In this document: positions 57,599 through 64,000 of the stretch, in pieces
Layout: each line of letters starts with the position of its first letter
How positions within the stretch are numbered: position 1 is the stretch's first letter
Origin: Streptomyces marincola
Lineage (GTDB): Bacteria; Actinomycetota; Actinomycetes; Streptomycetales; Streptomycetaceae
Direction: 5' to 3'
NCBI RefSeq assembly: GCF_020410765.1
Contig: NZ_CP084541.1
Span: 6,564,001-6,628,000, forward strand
DNA length: 64,000 nt
Position numbers and translations under genes: made by a program
Notes under the pieces: model-generated
Database searches by the model: none
What the model was told of the DNA's origin: nothing
The model's input: only the letters and a program-made list of their open reading frames with translations

Positions 57599-59545
57599 AT
57601 GAACGACATCCACGCCCACAACACCCTCGCACGCGGAATCGACAACCTCCTGGCGCGCCAACTCGACGACGGACACTGGTACGAAGGACCGCACACCAAC
57701 GTCAGCGCCGAATCGGCCGACATCATCGCCCGACACTGCCTGGGCATCACCGACACGGCCGCCCTCGAACGCACCGCCCTGCGAGTACGCCGAGGACAGC
57801 ACGACGACGGGTCCTGGCCCATGTTCCCCGGCGGGCCTGGGCACCTGTCCGTCACCGCCGAGGCATACCTCGCGCTGCGGCTGGCCGGCGACCCGCCCGA
57901 CGAGCCGCACATGCGGTCCGCCGCGCGATTCTGCCGCCGCCACGGCGGGCTCGGCGCAGCACGCACCGAAACCCACTTCTGGCTCGCGGTACTCGGCATC
58001 CGCGCCTGGGACCGCGTTCCGCCCATCCTGCCCGAACAGATCCTCTTCCCGGCCGGCACCCCGGTCGCAGTCCGCTCGCTGGGCGTATGGTCACGCCACC
58101 TGCTCACACCACTATCGGTCATCGCCGCCCAGCGCCCCATCTGGCCGGCCGGATTCGACCTGCCAGAACTGTACGACCCCACATCCCCAGCCGAGACCGC
58201 ACCACCCGGCAAAGCCGAACAAGTCATGCGCGCCTACCACAAACACCCGCTGCGCCCACTGCGAGGCCGGGCACTGGCGCGGGCCGAACTATGGCTACTG
58301 CGCAACCAGCAGGCCAACGGCTCCTGGTTCCACGTCTTCCTGTTCACGGCACTGGGAACACTGGCCCTCAAAGCCCTCGGCTACACCACCGACAACAACG
58401 CCTACCGCTCCGCGCTCGCCGCGCTGGACAGCTTCGGCGCACCCCTCGAAACCCCCGACGGGACCGCACGCCGAATCGTCCCCTGCCCCGGACCCGTATG
58501 GGACACGGCCTACTCACTGCTCGCCCTGCTCGACGCAGGGGTGGAGCCCACCCACCCGGCGATCGAACGCGCCTGCACCTGGCTCATCGCCCAGCAGTCC
58601 ACCAGCGGCGGCGACTGGCAACGCGACCGGCCCCGGGTACCTCCCGGCGGCTGGCCGTTCTCCCCGGGCCTCAACAACTACCCGGACCTGGACGACACCG
58701 CGATCGCCATCACCGCGCTCACCCGGCTCCGCGACAGCAACGGGCAACTGCCGCCCGCCGTGGCACCAGCGGTCGAACGCGGCCAAGCCTGGCTCGCCGG
58801 CCTCCAATCCCGCAAAGGAGGCTGGGCCGCCTACGAATCCGGCGACCTGTCACCGCTCACCGAACTCTCGCAACGCCTCCCCTACAACGACCACGGCCCG
58901 ATGCTCGACGTACCCACCGCCGACGTCACCGGCCACGTCCTCGAAGCCCTCACCGCCGCCGCACCAGAAGGCGGAGCACGAAGGCCATCGGCCGCGGCCG
59001 AATGGCTCCTCGCCCAGCAAGAACCGGACGGCTCCTGGTTCGGCCGCTGGGGCGTCAACCACATCTACGGAACCGGAAGCGCCGTCCCCGGCCTCGTGGC
59101 CGCCGGAATCGGCCCCGGCGACCCACACATCCGACGCGCAGCGGACTGGCTGCGCCAACACCAGAACGCGGACGGCGGCTGGGGCGAGGACTGCCGGTCC
59201 TACGACGACCCGGCCCACCGCGGCCGCGGCCGAAGCACCCCCTCGCAGACCGCCTGGGCCCTGCTCGCCCTGCACGCCGCAGGCGTCGGCGCCGACGACA
59301 ACCAGGTACGGGCCGCATTCACCTGGCTGGCCGACCACCAGCGCCCCGACGGCTCATGGGACGAAGAAGTCTTTACCGCGACCGGCCAGCCGGGCGAGAT
59401 CTACTTCGCCTATCCGGCGATCGTCCAGGCAATGCCCGTCATCGCCCTCGGCCGATACCTCGCACCCACACAGCCCCCCGGCCAACCCGACCCACCGCAC
59501 CCCCGGCTCACCGCGGAGCAGGAGAGCGGCCATGGCACCGCGTGA
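57599..59545 (+). CDS. Class II terpene cyclase, squalene-hopene cyclase family
   Basis: A 648-residue alpha-barrel cyclase of the squalene-hopene/oxidosqualene family, which protonates a polyprene to start ring closure. The acid motif DxDD is DLDD at residues 363-366 (YPDLDDTAIAI). Several QW-like repeats occur, such as DDGSWPMFPGG, WLLRNQQANGSWFH, WLAGLQSRKGGW, WLRQHQNADGGWGED and WLADHQRPDGSWDEE. Length is typical of the family. The next gene starts before this one stops and encodes a UbiA-type enzyme, so the substrate may be a prenylated aromatic or a free polyprenol rather than squalene. Actual product unknown. ATG 57599 fits the first family helix. Confidence 0.9.
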   Translation: MNDIHAHNTLARGIDNLLARQLDDGHWYEGPHTNVSAESADIIARHCLGITDTAALERTALRVRRGQHDDGSWPMFPGGPGHLSVTAEAYLALRLAGDPPDEPHMRSAARFCRRHGGLGAARTETHFWLAVLGIRAWDRVPPILPEQILFPAGTPVAVRSLGVWSRHLLTPLSVIAAQRPIWPAGFDLPELYDPTSPAETAPPGKAEQVMRAYHKHPLRPLRGRALARAELWLLRNQQANGSWFHVFLFTALGTLALKALGYTTDNNAYRSALAALDSFGAPLETPDGTARRIVPCPGPVWDTAYSLLALLDAGVEPTHPAIERACTWLIAQQSTSGGDWQRDRPRVPPGGWPFSPGLNNYPDLDDTAIAITALTRLRDSNGQLPPAVAPAVERGQAWLAGLQSRKGGWAAYESGDLSPLTELSQRLPYNDHGPMLDVPTADVTGHVLEALTAAAPEGGARRPSAAAEWLLAQQEPDGSWFGRWGVNHIYGTGSAVPGLVAAGIGPGDPHIRRAADWLRQHQNADGGWGEDCRSYDDPAHRGRGRSTPSQTAWALLALHAAGVGADDNQVRAAFTWLADHQRPDGSWDEEVFTATGQPGEIYFAYPAIVQAMPVIALGRYLAPTQPPGQPDPPHPRLTAEQESGHGTA

Positions 59546-60656
59546 CGGCGAAACCCTGTCCGAAGCCGAGCCGACGCACCGACAACCAGCCCAGAACTGG
59601 ACAGCGCTGCCACCACACGAACTGGTGAACCTCGTCCGCCGCAGCCCAGGAACCGCAGGCCCCGCGCGGACAGCACGCCTGCTGATCGCCCTGAGCAGAC
59701 CGCGGACATGCACGCCCAGCCTGACCATTTACGCGCTCGGCTACGGCATCGTCGCCGGCGAAGTCCACTGGCAGTTCTGGCTCGGCGCCTTCCTGATGCT
59801 GACAACCGGAATGCTGGCCAACCTCTACAACGTCCACACCGACCTGGACGAGGACAGCGTCAACATGCCCGGCCGGCTCGGCCTGGTCGGCGAGATCGGC
59901 TGGCGCCGCTACCGCACCACCCTGGCCATCTGGAGCGCGGCAGTGGCGCTGTCCTCCATACCGCTCGGACCCGGCCCCCTCGGCATCTTCCTGCTCGTAC
60001 TGGCAGGCTCCCACCAGTACTCCTACCGGCCACTGCGACTCAAAGCCAAGCCCGTCGCCGGCCTGCTCGGCTTCGCCCTCGCCGGCTACGGCCCTCTCAT
60101 ATTCGGCTACACCGTGGCCTGCACCGCCACCGGCCAAGCCGACCCGCCACCCAACCCGGACACGCTCCTGTGGCTGCTCGCCCTCATCACCCTGTGGCTC
60201 GTGGCAAAAGGCCTGGTGAAAAACGTGCCCGACTACGACGGCGACAAGCGCACCGGACTGCGCACCTCCGCCACCGTGTTCCCCACTCGACGAGCCGCCG
60301 CACTCGCAGCCGGTACCGCAACAGTCGGCGTGCACCTGGCCGCCCCGCTGTTCACCTTCCTCGCCCACGGAAACGAGGGCGCGGGCAGCCTCAGATGGCT
60401 GCTGCTGGTACCCGCCGTGCCGTTCGCCGTACTCCAGGCAATCCGAATGACCCGAGCCGTCGGCACCCACGCCAACAGCGTCCTCAAACAGGACATGTGG
60501 TTCACCTTCCTGTTCATCGCCCTGGTCCTCGCGCTCTCCGCACCCGCCGCGATCACCGCACCAGCGCTCGCCGCCACAGCACTGCTCATGGTCGCCGTCG
60601 ACGCCCTCCGAGTCGACTCCCGCGAAAACAACCTCACCCGCACAACCACGGGCTGA
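59532..60656 (+). CDS. UbiA-family prenyltransferase or membrane terpene cyclase
   Basis: A 374-residue integral membrane protein with about eight to nine hydrophobic helices after a 45-residue soluble start. The two Asp-rich magnesium-diphosphate motifs are NVHTDLDED (Asn100, Asp104, Asp108; N-xxx-D-xxx-D) and DYDGDKRTG (Asp234, Asp238; D-xxx-D). Family members attach prenyl chains to aromatic rings, or, in some actinomycetes, cyclise polyprenyl diphosphates. The ATG lies 14 bases before the stop of the class II cyclase gene, so they are co-translated. With no aromatic-ring genes in view, both roles are open. Confidence 0.88.
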   Translation: MAPRDGETLSEAEPTHRQPAQNWTALPPHELVNLVRRSPGTAGPARTARLLIALSRPRTCTPSLTIYALGYGIVAGEVHWQFWLGAFLMLTTGMLANLYNVHTDLDEDSVNMPGRLGLVGEIGWRRYRTTLAIWSAAVALSSIPLGPGPLGIFLLVLAGSHQYSYRPLRLKAKPVAGLLGFALAGYGPLIFGYTVACTATGQADPPPNPDTLLWLLALITLWLVAKGLVKNVPDYDGDKRTGLRTSATVFPTRRAAALAAGTATVGVHLAAPLFTFLAHGNEGAGSLRWLLLVPAVPFAVLQAIRMTRAVGTHANSVLKQDMWFTFLFIALVLALSAPAAITAPALAATALLMVAVDALRVDSRENNLTRTTTG

Positions 60657-60705
60657 ACCCGCGGCGCCCGCACCCCGCCCCACCCCCAACCGATGGGAGA
60701 ATGCC

Positions 60706-62091
60706 GTGACTTCACACCTGTCAGGGCCGGTGACCGCGCCCGGCGGCCGACGCCCGCGCCTACCCGGCCCACGGACGCCACGGCAAGTCGCGACGGCGCT
60801 CGACAGCTTCCGGGACTCGGTGGCCGCCGGAATGAGCCACCTGCACCACACCTACGGACCCGTCGCGGCCCTCGGCATCGGACCACTGCGCTGGACCTTC
60901 CTGTTCGGCACCGACGCCAACGAACTGGTACTCGGCAACACCGAAAACTTCGAATTCTCCTACGGCGGCCTCCAAGCCATCGCCGGCGACACCGCCCTCG
61001 TAGCCCTGCCGAACGCCGAAAACCGGACCATGCGACAACTGCTGCGCCCACTGTTCGATCGCGAACACGTGGACGCCTACGCCGACCGCGTCCTCGACCG
61101 GGTACGCGACCGCCTCGCAGCCTGGCCGCGGAACACGACAGTGGACGCCTACACCGAACTACGGCTCGCAGTGCGCCTGGCGTCCGTCGACTCCTTCATC
61201 GGCCCCGGCGTCCTCAACCGCGAAGGCAACACGCTCGACACCACCCTCGAACAACTCCACACCGTACTGAACCGCTCCTCCATCCTGACCCTGCTGGTAT
61301 GGAACGCCCCCCGCCTGGGCCGACTACGGCTGCGAAAGCCCCTCAGCCGCATCGACCGGGTCGTGCACGCCGAAATCACCCGCAGGCGCTCCGGGGCCAC
61401 ACCCACACCGGATCCGATCGATCCCATCGGCTTCCTGCTGCGCCCCGGCATCTACCCCGAGCTGCCGGCCGGAGACCACACAGTCCGCGACACGGTCGTC
61501 AGCCTCCTCATCGCCAGCTACGACCCCACCAGCTCCGCGCTCGGCTGGTCGCTGTACGGCCTGCTGGCCAACCCGGAAGTCCTGGCCGAGGCGAAGCGGG
61601 AAGTCGCCCGCGAACTGGGCGACGAACCGGTGCGGGCCGCCACCGCGCGCCGGCTCAAATACCTCGGCCACGTAGTCGCGGAAGCCATCCGAGTCCACCC
61701 ACCAGTAGTGGCGAGCGCCCGCCACTGCGTCAAAGGATTCGAAGTCCACGGCCACCGCATCCCCGCCGGCAGCCGCCTCATGCTCAGCCAGTTCACCTCC
61801 CACCGCTCGCCCGACTCCTGGCCCGACCCCGAACGATTCGACCCCGACCGGTGGGACAGGACCGGCACCGTGACCGCCGCCGTCCCGCCCGCCGCCTACT
61901 TCCCCTACGGCTCCCCACGCCGCAGGTGCCCCGGCAGCGGCATGGCCGCAGTCATCGTGCCCGCGGTACTCGCGGCCGTGCTACAGGCAGGGGACATCAC
62001 CCTGGCCGACAACAGCCCACCCCGGCTCGACGGATTCGCCGCACTGCGGCCCAAAGCCGGACTCCCCGTGCGCGTCCACCAGTCGCACTGA
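60706..62091 (+). CDS. Cytochrome P450 with atypical I-helix
   Basis: A 461-residue P450. The haem loop is FPYGSPRRRCPGSGMA with Cys408 as ligand, ExxR is Glu326-Arg329 in VAEAIRVHP, and PERFDPDRW at about 376 is present as in eukaryote-like enzymes. The I-helix reads LIASYDPTSSALGW (268-281): the usual AGxDTT is replaced by SYDPTS, putting a proline in the oxygen-activation kink. The P450 is distant from the gene at 741. No ferredoxin gene adjoins it. The GTG start lies 50 bases after the UbiA stop. It probably oxidises the cyclised terpenoid of this operon. Confidence 0.9.
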   Translation: MTSHLSGPVTAPGGRRPRLPGPRTPRQVATALDSFRDSVAAGMSHLHHTYGPVAALGIGPLRWTFLFGTDANELVLGNTENFEFSYGGLQAIAGDTALVALPNAENRTMRQLLRPLFDREHVDAYADRVLDRVRDRLAAWPRNTTVDAYTELRLAVRLASVDSFIGPGVLNREGNTLDTTLEQLHTVLNRSSILTLLVWNAPRLGRLRLRKPLSRIDRVVHAEITRRRSGATPTPDPIDPIGFLLRPGIYPELPAGDHTVRDTVVSLLIASYDPTSSALGWSLYGLLANPEVLAEAKREVARELGDEPVRAATARRLKYLGHVVAEAIRVHPPVVASARHCVKGFEVHGHRIPAGSRLMLSQFTSHRSPDSWPDPERFDPDRWDRTGTVTAAVPPAAYFPYGSPRRRCPGSGMAAVIVPAVLAAVLQAGDITLADNSPPRLDGFAALRPKAGLPVRVHQSH

Positions 62092-62173
62092 GCCACACCA
62101 GAACACGAAACGCCGACGCGAACCGGCACCAAACAACGAAACAGACCAAACAACGAAACAGAGGGACACGACG

Positions 62174-62584
62174 ATGACAACGATCAACCAGCCGAAGCCG
62201 GCCGTGGACAACAACACCACCGCGCCCAGAACCGCCCCGCTGGAACTGTCGAGCTTCGACCGCTACCTCCTGGCACACACCAAAGCCAGCACGCGGTGGG
62301 GCCACGTCGTCGCCATGGGCGCCGCCCTCGCAACCCCGGCAACAGCCCCGAAAGGCAAGCGCCTGCGCCGGACACTGCTGGGCGTGCCGGTATTCTTCTC
62401 CATCGCCTGGCCCAGCCACTTCATCTTCGAACGCAACATGCCGGTCGGATTCACCGACTCCAAAGCCGCATTCTCCGGCGACCTCCGCATGATCTGGATG
62501 ATGGTCACCGGACGCAACCACGAACTCGCCGAGCGGATCGAGGAACTCCAGCGACTGCTCGCCGACCAGGCGGGCGACCGATGA
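62174..62584 (+). CDS. Mpo1/DUF962-like membrane protein
   Basis: A 136-residue protein resembling the DUF962/Mpo1 group: YLLAHTKASTRWGHVVAMG with the conserved early His residues, then FFSIAWPSHFIFERNMPV, which matches the W-GH-FE-P block. Yeast Mpo1 is an iron-dependent dioxygenase that removes a carbon from 2-hydroxy fatty acids. Two hydrophobic stretches suggest membrane association, and the C-terminus is a short charged helix. It lies between the P450 and methyltransferase genes and overlaps the latter by four bases (ATGA). In this operon it could act on a lipid or terpenoid chain; that is inference. Confidence 0.7.
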   Translation: MTTINQPKPAVDNNTTAPRTAPLELSSFDRYLLAHTKASTRWGHVVAMGAALATPATAPKGKRLRRTLLGVPVFFSIAWPSHFIFERNMPVGFTDSKAAFSGDLRMIWMMVTGRNHELAERIEELQRLLADQAGDR

Positions 62585-64000
62585 CGGCTGAGGACGTCCG
62601 ACGCCTGATCTACGGGCAGATCGTGTCCAAAGCCGTGCAGACATTCGTCCTCCTCGGCCTGCCCAACCTCATGCGGGACGCCGAACACCCCCTCGAACAA
62701 TTGACGCGGTCCGTCGGCGCCAACCCCACCTCACTGCGCCGCCTGCTGCGAGCACTGGCCGCCTTCCGAATCGTCCAGGAAACCGCCCACGACACCTTCG
62801 CCCTCGAACCACTCGGCCACCAACTACGCTCGGACACCCCCCGCACAGCACACCCGACCGCACTGCTGGCCGCCAACCTCGTAGGCCAGGCATGGGACGG
62901 AATGGCCCACGCCGTCCGCACCGGCAAACCCGCGTTCGAGGAGATCACCGGCACCCCGTTCTTCTCCTACCTGAGCGACAACCCGCCCCTCAGATCGATA
63001 TTCGACGCCTCCCAAGCCGCCGGACTCCACGCCGAACTCCCCGGAATCCTCACCGCCCTCGGCCCCACCCCGCCCCGAGTCGCCGTGGACGTCGGCGGCG
63101 GTGACGGCGCACTGCTCGAACACATACTCACCCACCACCCCGGCACCCGCGGAGTCCTCCTGGACCGCCCAGAATCCCGCGAACCCGCCACCGCACGGAT
63201 GAAGCGCGCCGGACTCGCAGACCGATTCACCTTCCACGCCGGGGACTTCCTCACCGACGACGTGCCGACGGGAGACCTGGTACTGCTCCGCCACATCGTG
63301 CACGACCTCGGGGACAACGACGCGGCCACCGTCCTCCGCGCATGCGCGCACGCCCTGCCACCCGGCGGCAGACTCGCCCTCATCGAAATGGCCACACCGG
63401 AAACAGACGCACACCAAGACGAACTAGCCCGGGACACGGCCGTAATGGACCTCTACATGATGTGCCTGTTCGCCGGGGGACGCGAACGCAGCACACAGGA
63501 AATGACCGAGCTGCTTCACTCCAGCGGCCTCGACGTAGCAAACCGCACCCCCCTGCCCGGCGGCGCCGTACTGACCCTCGGCCGACCACACAAAACCGAA
63601 GAACTCGTCACAGAATGGTTCCGCACCTACCTGATGCGCGACCACCCCGAACTCGGCCGCCCCGGACCAGTCTGCCCATTCGTCGAACCAGCGCACCGGG
63701 CCGGCACGATCGCCATCGAACACGCAGAACACATCGACGGCGAAAACCCCACCGAACTACGCCGCCTGATACTCGAAACAGTCGCCAAGTTCCACGACAG
63801 AACATGGGACCACGGAAACAAAGCGCTACACTCACTCGTCCTCGTGCTCCCGCAACTCAGCCGCGCCGGCTGCCAACAACTCGACCAGACACAGGCAGAC
63901 CTAAAACCCGAACTCGCCACGCGCGGCCTGATGATGGGCCAATTCCACAAACACTGCGCCGAAACCGCAGCACGAAACCACACCTTCCCCGTATCTCAGT
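62581..64000 (+). CDS. O-methyltransferase fused to a second domain (3' end beyond window)
   Basis: The visible 473 codons start at ATG 62581, overlapping the previous stop by four bases. Residues 1-330 form an AdoMet-dependent O-methyltransferase like plant caffeate and actinomycete polyketide methyltransferases. It has an N-terminal dimerisation/winged-helix part (SLRRLLRALAAFRIVQETAH), the SAM motif VAVDVGGGDGALLEHIL (about 166-182), GDLVLLRHIVHDLGDNDAAT and the catalytic His region. From about 340 on, LVTEWFRTYLMRDHPELGRP then GPVCPFVEPAHRAGTIAI resembles a separate domain I recall as DUF6875, found alone in other actinomycetes. The frame is open to the window end, so the true length is unknown. 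It belongs to the terpenoid operon. Confidence 0.85.
   Translation, partial: MTAEDVRRLIYGQIVSKAVQTFVLLGLPNLMRDAEHPLEQLTRSVGANPTSLRRLLRALAAFRIVQETAHDTFALEPLGHQLRSDTPRTAHPTALLAANLVGQAWDGMAHAVRTGKPAFEEITGTPFFSYLSDNPPLRSIFDASQAAGLHAELPGILTALGPTPPRVAVDVGGGDGALLEHILTHHPGTRGVLLDRPESREPATARMKRAGLADRFTFHAGDFLTDDVPTGDLVLLRHIVHDLGDNDAATVLRACAHALPPGGRLALIEMATPETDAHQDELARDTAVMDLYMMCLFAGGRERSTQEMTELLHSSGLDVANRTPLPGGAVLTLGRPHKTEELVTEWFRTYLMRDHPELGRPGPVCPFVEPAHRAGTIAIEHAEHIDGENPTELRRLILETVAKFHDRTWDHGNKALHSLVLVLPQLSRAGCQQLDQTQADLKPELATRGLMMGQFHKHCAETAARNHTFPVSQ

Noticed and set aside
1..64000. CRISPR arrays, tRNA and rRNA genes
   Set aside because: No regularly spaced repeats and no cloverleaf-like or rRNA-like sequence was noticed on either strand by eye; a tool scan would be needed to exclude them.

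Overview
The window is very GC-rich and carries the gene set of a filamentous actinomycete, almost certainly a Streptomyces or close relative: SpoIIE-type phosphatases with STAS partners, a GH6 cellulase under a CebR-type repressor, a blaL-blaA-blaB style beta-lactamase locus, and a telomere-associated (Tap-like) and terminal-protein (Tpg) gene pair. The Tap/Tpg pair together with many decayed genes and insertion sequences suggests the arm of a linear chromosome or a linear plasmid. All family names come from reading motifs; no search was run.

Left part (1-15 kb): a partial GNAT gene, then a cytochrome P450, ferredoxin and Baeyer-Villiger-type monooxygenase operon behind an AT-rich palindrome, a PAS-GAF-SpoIIE phosphatase, and a divergent XRE-NTPase. 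From 8525 to 14959 six co-directional genes (citrate-lyase-like aldolase, alpha-oxoamine-synthase-like PLP enzyme, MaoC dehydratase, ATP-grasp ligase, amidinotransferase, MDR reductase) match the six-gene complement described for ketomemicin-type pseudotripeptides: ketomethylene pseudodipeptide formation followed by ligation to an N-amidino amino acid.

Middle (15-33 kb): a lipoprotein, the Tap-like/Tpg pair, a GH6 cellulase and LacI repressor with two CebR-like boxes, a beta-lactamase with its LysR and serine-hydrolase regulators and two matching LysR operators, a MarR regulator with an ordered array of palindromes facing an extradiol-dioxygenase-like gene, and a CUT1 sugar importer with its own LacI regulator but no ATPase.

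Signalling island (33.5-44 kb): three further intact SpoIIE-type phosphatase genes, one frameshifted one, three STAS proteins and a 1385-residue hybrid protein combining histidine kinase, receiver, phosphatase and anti-sigma-kinase-like domains. Its right edge is damaged by an IS630 remnant and by a 31-bp tandem duplication that breaks a phosphatase gene.

Accessory, decaying zone (42-57 kb): fragments of an MFS transporter, a frameshifted RacO-like gene and a RacP-like gene with a premature stop, a broken IS5 transposase, an intact insertion sequence with 17-bp inverted repeats, a RelE-like toxin with only a remnant of a partner, an aminoglycoside-phosphotransferase-fold gene, several hypotheticals, and a methyltransferase with a one-base frameshift.

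Right end (57.6-64 kb, running off the window): a terpenoid or meroterpenoid operon with a class II (squalene-hopene-type) cyclase, a UbiA-family membrane enzyme, a P450 with an unusual I-helix, an Mpo1-like membrane protein and an O-methyltransferase fused to a second domain. These five genes overlap or are closely spaced and probably act on one product.
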